A stretch of DNA of 64,000 bases from Euglena gracilis (GCA_039621445.1 CP154956.1:65984257-66048256); one strand, 5' to 3'; shown: positions 34,330 through 48,600, numbered from the stretch's first letter. Numbers and translations: made by a program. Notes: generated from the letters alone by a model not told the origin.

Positions 34330-37300
34330 GTTTTCCAGTTGATGCGGAGCTCGAGAAGTTCTTCCTCAACTCCATTACAACCCGCCCCAAGGGATATGAC
34401 AGAGGAAGCAAACCGCCAACAGCGTCCCCATCCAGGCCCTCGGGGCAAGCCCTGCCGGCGCCCGCCACTACCGGCAATCTCCTGTCCTGCTCCGCGTGCG
34501 CCGTTGGGGGCGGCGGGCTGTACCACACGCAACTGTTCCAGTCCGTGATGGCGATGGTCCTCTTCTCTATCTGCTTCCCGCTGCTGCCCGCGGGGGGGCC
34601 CTTGCCGTGTGCCAGGGGGCCGACCCATGCCTTGTGGCATTTTGCCATGGATTCTTCAATGATGGTTTGCAATAATGGATTTTTTCAACGTTGGTGGGTG
34701 TGGGGTGGGTCCAGCCCAACCCCCCAAACCCTCCACAACCCCCAGTTGGAGGGGGGGGGGGTCAGGCTGAGTGGGTCCCCTCCCGGAGGGGTTTCCTCTG
34801 TTTTCTGCACAAAGTGCCAAAAGCGGTTTTGGATCCAAAGTGAACACCTCCAAAAGCGGGTCACCCCTCCCTGAGCCCCCCCCCCCCCAGGCATGGGTGG
34901 GTGGCTGGATGTCGACTGTTCAGCCCCCCCCCCCCGGTCCTTGAAAGACCTCTGTTTGCAATCTCTGCTCTGCAACTCCCTACCAGCACCCGAACGAAGC
35001 ACACTTTGAATGTTAAGATACAACAATAAATTCATATACGATAACACACAGCATTGCCCTTTGCATTCCCCCGCGTTCTTTCAAATGAAGTCTTTGTTTG
35101 CTGCCACCAGGGGTTTTCTTCGGCCGGAGGAGACCCCTATTCCCCCCCCCCCCGGGAGGATCCAGCCAGCCAGCAACTTTTTTCCAGCCAGAACCTCCCA
35201 GCCAGGCTGCAGACCCCCCCCCTCAGGGGGCCCACTGAAATAAAGTTGGGTCCAGCCCAGCAAAGACGTTGCAACAGACATGCTAAGTGCCGAAAATTCT
35301 CGAAAACGGGGGTCCAAGAAAATGGACAAAAATGGTATTTTTGGGTAGATTTGGGGGTTTTCACCTCCAAACTTTGACTGAAAAATACTAACCCGGCAGA
35401 CAGGACTTGGGCTTTCTGGGGATATTTTGGGTCCTGTCGGGTCCAGCCCAAGTTGGACCCCCCCCCCTAGACCCCCCCACGATCTTTAAGAAACCCGTCA
35501 TCCAGTCCTTGTTCCCATCCTCATCTGATTTCCAGAAGGTGCGGGGGTGGGGTGGCAGGTCCGCCGTGTGTGCTTGTCGTTGCATCGGCTGCAGCACGTG
35601 GGAGGGACCCCCTGCGGCGCCGTGCATCTGCCTGGCCCTCCTCCTGTGCCTGCGGCGGTGCTGCCACCGGTTCGGGTACGACGCGCTGCTGGACGACGGG
35701 GACGAGGCGGAGGACGAGGAGGAGGGTGACCAGCACTGCCGCCCGGGAGGGGCCCCTGTGTGTACTACGGCGCTACGGGGAGGGACCCCCCCCCCTTGGG
35801 GGCCAGCTGAATTTTGACTGGACCACCTTGGCAGCCCCCCTGTGTGCCACCAGGTGCTTGTCCCGTCGGCGCCCGCCGGTGACGAAGTACGGCTTTGGGG
35901 ACGAGGCGGAGGAGCGCCGAGGCCACATGGGCTCCGAGGGGGAGCACGACCGGCAGGCGACTGGCCAGGGGTCGCTGCAGCCCAACATCGCTGCCCCGAG
36001 GCTGGCAAGGGGAGGGGGATCAGGACTCTGGGACAGCAGTTCTCTCCCAGACTCCGGGGGGGGGGGATGCATTTCGCATTTTTTTGCATTTTTGCACATT
36101 TTTTGCACATTTTTTTCAAATTTTCCAAAAATGCACATTTTTTTCTCATTTGTCGCATTTTTTGCACATTTTTTTTAAATTTTTTTCAGCTCATTTGGTG
36201 TATTTATTCACGATTTACCCAATTTTTTGTATTTTCTGCAAAGGTTTATTTTTTTAAAAAAATTTGAATATTTTTGAAACTGACATTTTCTTCATAATTC
36301 CATATAATTCTTGTGGATTTGGTGCCATTTTTGCATGTTTTGGGGGGTTGATTTTTGCGTTTTCGTGATTTTGCGCTTTTTTCCTCAGGTTTTGCACAGT
36401 TTTTCGCATTTCTCGAGGCCGGACTAGTGCATACCTCCCCACCCCACAGACTCTCTCAGGCAACCAAGTTCAGAGCTGTCGAGAGGTTGGAACAGGGATT
36501 TTTTAAATGTTTGACGCTGGTGGGGGGTGACCACCGGACCAGTCACCCCCTCCCGTGGGGGGGGGGGTCGGTCTGAGCAGGCGCCCGTCAGAGGCGGGGG
36601 CCGATGAAATTTTGACCCCAAAACTGATCTCCAAGAAGTGGTCCCCCGGAACCCATCCAGATACCCCGGGGTGGTGGGTACCTGGGTGGATTCCCCGGTG
36701 TTTAAATAAGTACCCTGGTTGGAACAGGATTCAGTCTCGGCCGTTTTGTTCATCGTTTGTTGTTTAAGTTGGAGAAAATATTTGGCAGCAACCAGAACAG
36801 AGACGGGGGGCTCTGAAACCTTTTTTTTTCCAGCTGGCAGCTCCTGGTTGGGGGGGGGGGGGGGGGTGCAGCTGAAATAAACTTGGCACAATCCTGAAGC
36901 TGCAGTGGGCCAACCTTGCAGCCAGCTAGACCCCCGGGATAAGGAATCCCCTGGGTTGGATGAAGGGAAAGGAACCCTTAAATCAGAAAGGAAGGAAGGT
37001 GTTTTTAGGACAGACCAATCAGAATTGCTGGGGTTCCTCAAGAGCAAACAGGAAAGCCAACCTCCATTCTACCTCCCCCAAACACACCGTTACCTGGATT
37101 CACAATCCCCACACCGTCCATCGCTGGTGCCTTTTTTTTCTTTTCCAGATAAATGGTGGTGGGGAAAAACGTTCCGAGCGATAACTCTTCTTAGTCCGTT
37201 GAAATTCCAAATGTGTGCAACGTGTGGACAAAGGGAATCTTTTATCCCCTGCCTGCACGATCTGAGAAACAGGAGTTTAAATAAAACCTCTGTGCATGGT

Positions 37301-38900
37301 TTTTTTGGGGGCTCCATAAACAGACAATGTTTCTGCTGCAACGATTGTGTGTTGAAATAAACTGGCAAGGTTCTCATATTTTTTTTAATTTTTCTCTGCC
37401 TTGATTTGTCGCAAATGCAACGCAATGGCGTTTGTTGTACCTTCAAATCACCTTAGTGACTTTTCTCTGGTTTACTGCTCCCCTAACGGATGGTCTGAAC
37501 TCAGGGCCAGTATTTTGTGCCATCAGACAGTCAGAGTTCATACAGAACAAAGCCAACTCCAATCAATTTCAAGTTTGCTAAAGTTTTGCACGTTTTGGTT
37601 ATTGTTTTTTGCACATCCCCCCCCCCCCCCCCACCCCCACCCCCTGTGTTGTGTGTGTGGACAGGGCGGCCCCGGAAAAGAAGGGGGTTGAGCTATGGGT
37701 ATTTACCCTGGGGTTGATAACGCACCCAACGTATTTTGTTGGCCTGCCCAAAGAAAGGGTTGCAGCTGCCTGCCCCCCCCCCCAGGACAGCGACTTCTGC
37801 TGGCTCCTCCCCGCCGAACAAGTGCGCACTGTGCCTGTCCGCCCCCGCCAACGTCGTCTTCCTCCCCTGCTGACCGGGCCACGTTCCCCCCAGAGGCTGG
37901 GGGCTGGGCGGACGCAATGTCCATTGTGCCTGGGGGGGACTGTCCCACCACATCCGCATCCGCGTTGTTGACAAACCGCAGTGACACTTTGGAGGTTGCC
38001 TGGGCAATGGGCAATGGGGCAACAGGCTGTCTATGGGAATGGGCATGGCCCAAATGGTCGGAAGCAAGGCACATTCCATCCATGTGCCCCTTCACAGCGA
38101 TTGTTTTCTCGGTTGATGCCCCGGGGATGGATGGGTGTCCGGTCCCAATTCACCCCAGGGTGATCAGGCTGGGTTCCCTTTGAGACAGGCTTCCCCTCTT
38201 TCTGGAGCCGAAAATACAGAGGGGAAATTGTTGGACCCTAACAATGGTCTCCGAAAGCGGTCCCCGGGGCCTCCCCCCCCCCTCCATTCCCCAGGGCTTC
38301 ATTGGGAAAGTCAACTTCCCAGCCCCTTTTTTTGCTGGGGCCAGCCAAAATGGATTGGCAGAGTGTCAGCGACCCCTGGCGGATGCCCTGGCGACGCCCC
38401 TGCGGGGGGGGGGGGGATGGGAAGCGGGGGCCCGGCCCCACCACTGCTACTGCTGCTCCCGCTGCTCCGTCAAGCTGGAGCGGCACGCCGGGGCGGAGCA
38501 CCCCGGCGGCGCCCTCGCCTGCCCGTTCTGCCGCCGGCCGGCGAGGGCCCCCTGGCCCCCCCCAGTCCCTTCGGTCCCGTGGGGCGGTGAGCATCCCGCA
38601 TCCAAACCAACGCCGGGCGGTGGTTGTGGGTAGCGATACCGCCGCCGCATATCTGGCTGGTCCCCTGCTCTGGCCGACACGTTCGGCTGGCCCGTCCCGC
38701 CCGTCAGCTGGTCCCGAAGCCCGTTGTCCGGCCCGCTGGCCCGTGCGTTGAAGTGCTGAACATGGACCTTTTAGGGGGTTGGTTCCTCTCAGTGAGAGTG
38801 AGGACTTGGGTGCAGGGGGCCCTGGCAGTGATTGAGACGATGGTCAACCTCGACAAGATCTACCAGGACATCGCCCCGGCCACAGTCGCCTCGTCGTCCT
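34330..38900 (+). pseudogene. Second copy of the RING gene 3' exons (5' exons absent)
   Basis: Repeats the exons at about 22207–26700: hydrophobic-segment exon about 34339–34590, acidic exon about 35565–35725, exon ending 35962, RING exons 37805–37871 and 38440–38539, and the IETMVNLDKIYQ exon from 38830. Coding parts are intact. The signal peptide and Cys-rich exons do not precede it on this side of the gap, so as assembled it is a 5'-truncated duplicate. It is more likely the second allele than a decayed gene. Confidence 0.7.
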
Positions 38901-39239
38901 CTCGTCTGTGCAACGCAGTGTCTGGGCTTTTTTCTCACACCCACCAACTGGTGGAATTCTCCAGGATACTCTTTCATAAGGTGGGGGACGGGGGGGGGGC
39001 GGCGTCTTTTTTTTGGTATTTATATTTCCTACATTTCGCTGTCAAGCCTGTTAAGCAAAACGACCTTGCCTTTGACGAAATTTGTGTTTGAAGCAAAATT
39101 CGTTTCTCAATATTTATATTATTTTTGCTATTGGGCCATTTTCACTCATTTTGGGTTGTTTTGGCCCATTTTTTTTTCAGACTTTTGGTTATCAGACTAA
39201 CAAATGTGCACCCCCAAGGTGCCGATATTTGGTTCCTAC

Positions 39240-39776
39240 CCCCCCCCCTTGTCCAACGACCACCCCCCCGGTCAGTAGCGATCTTTTTCCAGGTGATCTT
39301 TTTTTTCCAGACGTTCGCATTGTTTCCTCCAGCCTTTTCTTACAACTTTCATGGCGGATTTTGTACCTGATCAACAAGTCCTCTATCTACTGGAGATGTT
39401 GCCGACGCTGTTGTTGGTCCGTCAGAGTATAACCCCCCTCACTTATAAAACCACCCAAAAACAGATTTTTGGGCAATTTTTTGAGACCGACCATCATCAA
39501 AAATGCCATTTTTGTCCAAATTTGACGAAAATTGCCAATTTGAATTTGGGGGGGGTTCGGGGTCATTTGGGGGATCGGATTTTCACCAACAATTCCAGTT
39601 TTTGCACTCCCACAACTTTTTTCTTCACCTTGGGGCGAAGCGGGATAAAAAAATTTTGACCCCGGGCTTGTCTAACGACCACCCCCCGGTCGGTAGCGAT
39701 ATTTGGCCAAAATAGCGACCCCCCCCCCGGTCAGTAGCGATACTTAGCGGTCGTTGGACAAGGGGGGGGGGGTAAA
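39240..39776. mobile_element. TTGTCCAACGACC inverted-repeat element, copy in segment B
   Basis: Allelic or duplicate counterpart of 27047–27583; differs mainly in lengths of G and C runs. Confidence 0.82.
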
Positions 39777-42131
39777 TAAGTGTGCACAGTTACTGAGAGG
39801 ATACAAAGGCAAACTGCGCTTTGTGAGAAATTCTGTCAGGACACTATCCTCACACTGTTTGTGCCAGGAATGGGCAGGGTTTTTTTAAACCGAAAGTGAC
39901 CCTACCCCCAAGGAGGTCCAACCAACCAGCTTTCTTTCCAGCCCAGCCGGGTTGTGGACCCCCCGGGGGGTCTGCTGAAACAATTTTTTGCCAGCCTGAC
40001 GAAGCTGGGATGGACCCCAAAGTGCCAAAATTTTTTGAAAGGAGTTTTGAAAAAAATTGCCCAATTTTCGAAGGTTTTTTTGGTTTTTCACTTTCACCTC
40101 AAATTTCTGGCTAAAAAAAATCACAACCCAGCCAGATTTGGGCTTTTTTTGACTATCTTTGCACCCCCCCCCCCCACGTCCAGCTGCTTGCCGGCCGGAC
40201 CCCCCCCCCCGGGGACTTTGCACCCCGGGGGGGGGGGTGTCCAGCCAGCACCTTTTTCCAGTCAGCCTGTGGACGTGGGTGGCGGGGTCAAAGAACAGAA
40301 GCCCGCCGGCGCCAACAATCCCTCCTCCTCCTCCTCCTCCTCCTCCTCCTCCTCCTCCTCCCTCCGGGCATGACGCCCCACCTCCACCACCGGCGGAGGC
40401 ACCCGGAGACCTGCCGGCCGCGCGGGACGCCGGTGACGGGGAGGCGGTGGAGGCCTGACCCCGCCCGCCCCTGTCTGTCACAGTGGGCCATGGCACTGTG
40501 AGGTGGGGGGGGGGGGTGGCCCTGGGCGGCCCAATGGAAATTCAAAAATAATAAAACCCCCCTTTGCCCTGACTTTGGGCGTCCGAATTGATTAATAGAT
40601 TTATTAATTTGCCAGAATCCCCTTTCCGTTACCGCACAAAGGAAGTGCTTGCCGCTCTCTGTATTCCCAGGCACTATTATTATTATAATTTCTCTGTCGA
40701 TTCCCAGGCACTCTCCAGCAAATGCCCGGAAGTCCCAGTCAGCCCCGCTGCGGGTCAATTTCCCTCCAAAGAAACGGAACAGATATCAACGAGGCGATGG
40801 GTGGTTCCCCTCTGGGCTGGACAACAGGGGCGGCGCCACCAGGAGGGGTGACCCCTTTCCCGCCCCACAAAGGGCGGCTTCCTCCTCCCCTTCCGGACGC
40901 CTGCCCGTGGGCCCAGGCGAGCATGACCCCTGCCTGACCCTGTGTGACCCCTGCCTGACCACTGCCTGACCTGCTCCTCCTCTCTCTCCATCGCAACCCT
41001 CCCGCCACGCCACCACTGCCAGATGGGGCCATCTTCCCCCATCTGCCGTCTGGAAGATTGGCTATTTGTATTGCAATGGCGTCCCCTCTGCGCTACAGAA
41101 CCTGTCAACTAAGCTTTTTTTTTGTGGCCCATACCCCCCCTTCCCGGGAAGTTCGCGTCGTGGCCTACTTGCCAATTTTGCCTCATAGGGAGTTGGCTTC
41201 CCCCCCCCCCGTGTACCCATCAATTGACCTCCCCAAAAATTTCGACTTTCTCAAAAATGTGTGGCCAAAGGTTGTCAGGTGAACCTTTTTATGTTCCATT
41301 TCGTCTTTTTTTTGGAATTTGGCGAATTTTATACAAGATTTTGCTGAATTCCTTGAATTTGATATCATTTTCGGGTCTTTAATCTTTTATAACAAAACTG
41401 CCTGTCAGAAGCAACGCCACATCACCTCTTCCTGTCCAAAGCGGCCCCCCCCCGCCACTCCCCCCCATCGACTCTCGAGCTTTTGCGTCGTGGCCACACG
41501 TTCCCCTTGGAGCGTTGTAGAGTATTGTTTTTCTTTCCTGACCGGACGATCACCGACGTGCTGCGAATGCGACGCCCCAATGCTTGACAGACCCCTCCCC
41601 CTATCACACACCAACGTGAGCCCCAACAGCAAGGCACATCAGCAGGCACATTATTTCTGCCCCTGTTTTGCCGAAATTTTGCATTATGTTGTATAATTGA
41701 ATGTTTAAGTTGCCCTGAATGTGTCACCCAAAATGACCATTGGTAATAATTGGTAATAATGTAATAGTTGGTGTCTGTCGTCCTCCCTCCAAGTAAATGA
41801 TGGCATTGCAGTCTCTCCTTCTGGAAAAAGAGTCTCAACCAGGCTGTTTTTTCAGGTTGTGCCGACCCCACCCCGGGGGGGGGGGGGGGTGCCTGCCTGG
41901 GCAGGCACTCCAAGGCACAAAAATCCGACCCCCGGGGGGGGGGGGGGGGCGGGGGCACGGCCAAAAGTGCCCTAGCACAGACCCGGCGCCAAAGGCGCCG
42001 GGGAGCCAAAAATGGCCTATTTTCAAAGGAATGTGCCTGGGCACAGGCCAAAATCCGACCCCCCCCCCGGGGGGGGGGGGGAGTGCCTGCCTGGGCAGGC
42101 AATCATAGGCACTCCGGACCCCGGCGCAAGG

Positions 42132-43280
42132 CGGTAGACTGGGGGGGGGGGGGGGAGTGGGTAGTCGGCCGACTAGTCGGCCGACTACCCAATTGGTCCA
42201 CCGACTAGGCCTAGTCGGTAGCTAGTCGGCGAGACAGGGGGGGGGGGGGTAGTGGGTAGTCGGCCAACTAGTCGGCCGACTACCCACTCTAATGTACTAA
42301 CGGGTCAAAACTGCCGACTTTTAAGCCCCCCCCCATGAACAAAATCCAATGGAAACTAGTCGGTGGCTAGTCGGCGGTCATAAAAATGGTCTGTGGCGGG
42401 CCCAAATCACCCGGAAATGGTCCGGATGAGTCCAAATAAGTGTCTTACGCCTAAATAAACACCCCCAGATGGAAATCTTTGGTCAGTGGGGGGTCGGTGG
42501 GCCCTTGATGGGGGTCCGGAGGGGTAAAAAACCAATGATGAAACAGGGATTACATTAAAATCCTTTAGAAATGCAATCTGCAATCTGCGTTCTGCATCAC
42601 GAGAGGCAGAAAACTCCCCCCTCCACCCCAATCCGAGACTCAAATAACAAAATCCCTTCTGTGTTGGCAACATACTCGGGGGCTAAGTCGTTTTTGTGGC
42701 TCACTTTGGCATAGGCGGGGGGGGCTCCGCCCCCCCGCACCCCCCCCTCAAATAACAAAATCCCTTCTGTGTTGGCAACATACTCGGGGGCTAAGTCGTT
42801 TTTGTGGCTTACTTTGGCATAGGCGGGGGGGGGCTCCGCCCCCCCCCGCACCCCCCCCCTCAAATAACAAAATCCCTTCTATGTTGGCAATAGACTTGGA
42901 GGGATAAGACCCTTTTTTTGTGCAAATTTTGACTTATATTGAAAATTCAATGGGGAGAGGTGTACTTTTGTCAAAAGTGGCCCAAAATGGACATTTTCCC
43001 CCAATTTTTTTGCATATTCACCCCCGATTGGGGGGTTCTGGAGCCATTTGGGTGGGTTTTGACTGGTGTTGAGGTGATTTAGACAAAAAATTTTCCCAGG
43101 GGGGGGCTTAAAAGTCGGCGGTTTTGACCCGTTAGTACATTAGAGTGGGTAGTCGGCCGACTAGTCGGCCGACTACCCAATTGGTCCGCCGACTAGTCGG
43201 CCGACCAATTAGTCGGCCGACTACCCAATTGGTCGGCCGACTAGTCGGCCGACTACCCACTACCCCCCCCCAGTCTACCG
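42132..43280. mobile_element. 1.15-kb GTCGGCCGACTA element, copy in segment B
   Basis: Counterpart of 29945–31094 with the same CGGTAGAC/GTCTACCG ends. The right-hand palindromic array is complete; internal ~120-bp units run at about 42630–42880. Confidence 0.85.
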
Positions 43281-44154
43281 TTTGGCACTCCGGACCCCCC
43301 CTCCCCCCCGGGGTTGGTAAAAAACGGCCTGGTCTCAACCTGTGTACACAAATTGGTATTCTGAAGGTTATTCCTGCATTGTGACGATCTTGAGAACACT
43401 CCTCTTGGGCAGCCAAACTCGGACATAAAATTCTCTCGTTTGAAATTGCACAAATCTCCACTTTTTGTCTTCTCGGGGTTTGGGTCCATGTTTTGAACTG
43501 CTGCTGACAGCTGGCCCTCCTGATGTGGATCACCCGTTTTTTAAAGGTGAAACTTGGGGGAAAGGCAAACGTTTGGTGTTTCTTACCCTCCCCATCATGA
43601 CCCCAAATATTGTTTCCCTTGGGTCGGATTTTCAGGAAATAAATAAAATTTCCAAACATACACAAAACCCTGGTTTTGTCCGCTGCATTTTCTGTGGAGG
43701 TCGGGAAAAAGATCCACCCCTATGTTTGCTTCTTTCAGCCTTTTCAGCTTTGCAACGCCGTGCGGTGGATTACATTTTCCAGCACAACGAACGTAATGGG
43801 TTGAAACAGACTCTCAGGAAAAATCTCCGAATTTTGGTTGATAAAGGGGTACAAGAACGCTGGATGCGCGATTGCGCAACCGTCAGGCTTCGTTTTACCA
43901 ACCCAGGGGGGAGGAAGGTGCCTTGTGTGTACCCCAGGGGGGGGGGGGGGCAGTTTTGGACCCGGGGGCTTGCCGACCCAGTCAATTTTCCCTTAAAATG
44001 ACCATTTTCGGGCCCAAGTCAGCGCCTTCGGCACCGGGGGGGGGGGGGGGTGTACTATAGTATTACCCCTCCTCACTCATTCAATGCCCTGGGCTACCCT
44101 CCCTTAATGAACATCACTGGATTTTTTGAATGGTCCATTTCACAGATTTTCTTA

Positions 44155-44645
44155 CCTCCCCCCCCCCTTGTCTAAGCCACCCTTGTCTAAGCACCACCCC
44201 CCCCCGGTTCTTACCCATCTTTTTAAAGGTCATCGTCACGGGGAGGTTTATTTTGTGTGCCTTTTTAAGGGAAATTTCTCGAAAATTTTGAAATTTCTGC
44301 AACTTCTGAGACCTGATTTGGTGAGATATTGTTGATTTCTGCATCCAAATGCGTGTAAGTTCAACAGTGGACCTCCAAAATAAGGGGAATTTTTTTTTCG
44401 GCGCGAAACGCCGGATTTTTTTTTTGCAGTCAAAATTTTCCCCCTTCAAGCGGACCACTTGCCCATTTGTGCACGTAGTCCATTGATGATGGATTGCTGC
44501 AGTTATGTGAATTATTTCAGCGATTGGATCAAGGTGTTGACTGGATCCCCCCCCCCTGGGTAGGGTGGGGCCGCTTTACCTCCCCCCCTTGTCTAAGCAC
44601 CGGAAAAGATGGGTAAGAACCGGGGGGTGGTGCTTAGACAACATC
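44155..44645. mobile_element. TTGTCTAAGCACC inverted-repeat element, copy in segment B
   Basis: Counterpart of 31950–32440. One of the two left-end TTGTCTAAGCACC motifs is shortened to TTGTCTAAGCC, and the poly-C run differs. Confidence 0.8.
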
Positions 44646-45627
44646 TGCCAAAACGGAACATTTCCGCAATTGCACAGATGGGCATTTGAACAATTGCACA
44701 TGTCTGCACAGTTGCACAAATGGCAGTTTTTGTAAATGCACAAGTGGTCTTTGGACAAAATGAAAACGGACCAGCAGAGTTTTTGTTTGACTTGGAGCAA
44801 TCGGGCTCCAAAAGTCAGAAGTATTCTTTGTTTATTTGAGCAAAGTGCAAAGCTTCGGGTATTGTGCAGGGCTCGGTCTCCCCAAATTGTTCCAGCAACA
44901 TCCCAATGTTGATGAAGAAGCCGGTAGAAGGTTCCCAAACACACATGCTGGGTGTGTGTACCCCGTTTGCTGTGATGACACTTGCTCTGGGGCACCTAAG
45001 AACCTGTGTGAGATAAAACTTTCATGGGAATTTGCTGGGTTCGAGTTGAGGTTATGATGATTTCTCAATTCCAGCCAGTTCCACCTGCCGGAATTGGAAA
45101 TCTGCCTGTTTGGGCAAAGTGTATGATGTTCCCTTTGCGTCCTGGGACATCCTGAGTTTTTCTTACAGCTCGAAACACCAAGAGTTTGGGCGGGTAGGTG
45201 TTGTGGCTTTCAAAGAAAAAGTCGGTTTGTACAATTGCGAGACCGACCAAGCCAACTCCGTGTTCAGTGCGAGTTTGGCCGCCGAAGTTAATTTTCAGTT
45301 TCTGGTCAAAGACGGACCGGACCTTCTGGACCCACCTGCAACGAAGGATGCAACGCTGTCCCCAGGTGTTGTTTGAATCTCAGCGCCACAACGCCAAGAA
45401 GCGTGTGGGAACGGCGGAGCAGCGTCTTGCATCGTTTGTTTGGCCCTGAACACTCCCTGCACACCCCCACACTCCAGGCTGGCCCCCAACCACCCCCAGG
45501 ATTTTCGCACCCTCCGGGGGGCTGGCCACCCCGTGGGCCTGTGCCTTGTCGCCCCACTCTCCAGGCAGCCCCCCACCCTCCTTGTCGCCCTTCCCGGCAC
45601 TGTGTTGCAGTCCGGTCGGCTCCCCCG

Positions 45628-48600
45628 ATGGCACAGTCCATTCAGGACCCCCGGCTGGCCTTCGTGGTAGACTATGACACCCATCCCCCCTCAGCAGTGA
45701 GGAATGTCCTCGGGGGGCAATGTCCGATGGACCGAAAGAAAGTTCACAGTTTTTTTGTGGTTATGACAGAATTCCCATGACAGAATCCGGTGAATTCCAG
45801 GCTAAAGGACTGTTGGCCAGGATCAGGCGATGCACAATACCCAAAATTGTCGGGACAGTCCCTCCCCCCGCCACACCCGCCCCGAGGGAGGGTGCTGCGG
45901 ACCCTCAGGCGGGTATCACGCGGAAGTACCAGCTAGTGTATTTCCTCAGCGACAAGACGGTGGAGATGTACGACATCAAGAACCGCCGCATCTTTTTGAA
46001 GCGCTGCCCGTACCCGTCCCTGGACGTGAACGACTTCGTCCTGGGCCCATGCCCCTCTCCCGGCGGGTGGGCTGGGTGGGTGGTTGGCCTCTCGCACCCA
46101 TGGCAGGTGGGGCATTTGGGTGTGTGGTGTTCTGGGACAGGAACAGCAGAACCAAACAGCAACAGCCACGGAAGGCATAAAGTTTGCTGCTGGTACCAAT
46201 CGCTTGCTTGCTGCTGGTAAACCCCCCCAAATAATACCCCCCCCCCAAATAATACCCCCCCCCTTGGGTTCCGACTTCGGCCGCCGAAATAATACCCCCC
46301 CCCCAGTTTCGTGCCAAAGGCCCGGATTTTAACCTGAAAATTTAGGTAAAATCACAATCTCTGACAACAAATTACGAAAAAATTAATTTTTTTGGCTCAT
46401 CTGACCTCAAAAAAAAATGGTAAATTTCACAAGAAAGTGCAAAAAATGACCCCAAAGGGGGGTTTTGGGTGCCATTTTTGGGTTTTACGGGACTTCGAAA
46501 AATTTCGAAAATTTTGGGGAAATAATACCCCCCCAAATAATACCCCCCCCCTCGGGCCGGGACTTCGGGCGAAAAAATAATACCCCGGGGGGGGTATTAT
46601 TTGGGGGGGGTTACCAATCGCTTGCTTGCGACAGTGGCAGCCTGGCCCGCATTTGCATTTTAACCAAAATTCAGGTTTATCATTTTATCAATTTATTTTT
46701 TTCCAAGGATTCAAGGATTGGGCAAGCACTGCAGCAGGGGGTGGATGTGGAAGCCTCATAATTTGCATTTGTTGGGAAAGTTCTGCAGGGAAAGTTTGTT
46801 TTCCACATTTCCAGACAACCCGAACTGCATCTTCCATGCTGGGTCTATTTTTGCAATGAAATGTTGTTGCATGATGGAAATAAAGTGTGACGCTGCTGGG
46901 CAGTCATTCATGAAGCAATTTGCACCACTCGTTTTCTGAGTGTTTCATTCTCCATTGATTTTTCAGGATGATTTGTTTTTGTTTGTACATGCAACAGACT
47001 GCTTTGCTGATATTTCTAAGTGATTGTTCATCGTGCAGCAAAATGAATATTGTGCACAAGTATCCCCAGGAAAGTGATTATTTCCATTGAATTTTATTGT
47101 TAAGCATATTTATTTCGATTAAAAAAAATATTTTTCCCGCAAAAATATGTCTACCCCATGGGAGGCCCTAAAGGATTTTACGTGCAATTGCACCACTTTG
47201 ACCTTTGAGTTTTTTTGTATTTTTTGCATCTTTCGAGGTGCCAAGAAAAATTGAAAACCTGACTCAGATCCAGGGTTTGAGAAAAGGAGAGGAGGGGGGG
47301 GGGTGGTCCGGACCCCCCCCCCTGCGGGCCAGGAGGGGGGGGAGGGGGGACACCCCCCCCACCTAAACAGTGGCGCGGTCAGGGTCTAGGTCAGCGGGGG
47401 GGTAACAGTAGGAGGAGGTTCGAGCTCGAACCTCCTCGAACGTTTTTAAGCCCCCCCCTCTTCGAGGGGGGGGCTTAAAATCCTCCTCGAACGACCTCGA
47501 ACGACATTCGAGGAGGATTTTGATCCTCCTCGAACGACCTCGAACGACATTCGAGGAGGATTTTGATCCTCCTCGAACGACCTCGAACGACATTCGAGGA
47601 GGATTTTGATCCTCCTCGAACGACCTCGAACGACATTCGAGGAGGATTTTGATCCTCCTCAAACGACCTCGAACGACATTCGAGGAGGATTTCGATCCTC
47701 CTCGAACGACCTCGAACGACATTCGAGGAGGATTTTGATCCTCCTCGAACGACCTCGAACGACATTCGAGGAGGATATTGATCCTCCTCGAACGACCTCG
47801 AACGATGTTCGAGGAGGATCTCGATCCTCCTCCTACGTACATGCATTCAAGTTTCAGTTGCAAGTTTTTTTGGGGTTTGTCAGCATGGTTCATTGTTCTT
47901 GATTCTGCTTTTTTGTTTTTTTCTTACGCAGGAATGCACTTGTTCATAAATATTTTTATTCAAAAATTTTCTTATACCGAGAGAATTTCTGAGGTTATTA
48001 GAAGGAATAGGGTTAGGGTTAAGATTTCATCCCCAATGGTTGTCACCATCCCGCTCATCGTTGTTATATTTCCCTCTACAGGGTACACAGCGAACCCAAA
48101 GAGTCGCCCAACTAGGGTTAAAAACATGGGGGGACCCGAGCGAGGCGCCGAAGGCGCCGAGCGAGGGTCCCCCCATGTGTATTAACCCTATTTGGGCGAC
48201 TCTTTGGGGTAGCTGGTACCCTGTAGGGGGAAATTTTCCACGCGTTCTAAAAGAAACATATTTTTTCTTACGCAGGAACGTTGCAATTTTTTTTGGGAGT
48301 TTGTTACCATTGTTCATTGTTCTTGAGTCTGCTTGTTTGGTCCTTTCTTACGCAGGAATGCACACATTCATAAATATTTTTATTCAAATAAATAATGCAT
48401 AAAAATATTCATATACCGAGAGAATTTCTGAGGTTATTAGAAGGAATAGGGTTAGGGTTAAGATTTCATCCCCAATGGTTGTAACCATCCCGCTCATCGT
48501 TGCTATATTTCCCTCTACAGAGTACACAGCGAACCCAAAGAGACGCCCAACTAGGGTTAAAAACATGGGGGGACCCGAGCGAGGCGCCGAAGGCGCCGAG

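Larger units (their letters stand above)
34203..46379. repeat. 12.1-kb duplicated segment, copy B
   Basis: Second copy of 22070–34184. It continues smoothly into the rest of NME7 (exon 3 at 49745), so this copy carries the NME7 5' exons in genomic context. Confidence 0.95.

Noticed and set aside
35388-36167. 259-codon minus-strand frame
   Set aside because: Antisense of the RING gene exons in the duplicated segment; no domain resemblance.
47363-47893. Apparent repeat protein (RSRSFEEDQNPPRMSFEVVR type), also 49161–50156
   Set aside because: Translation of the 43-bp palindromic array. 43 is not a multiple of three, so the frame cycles and similar frames appear on both strands.
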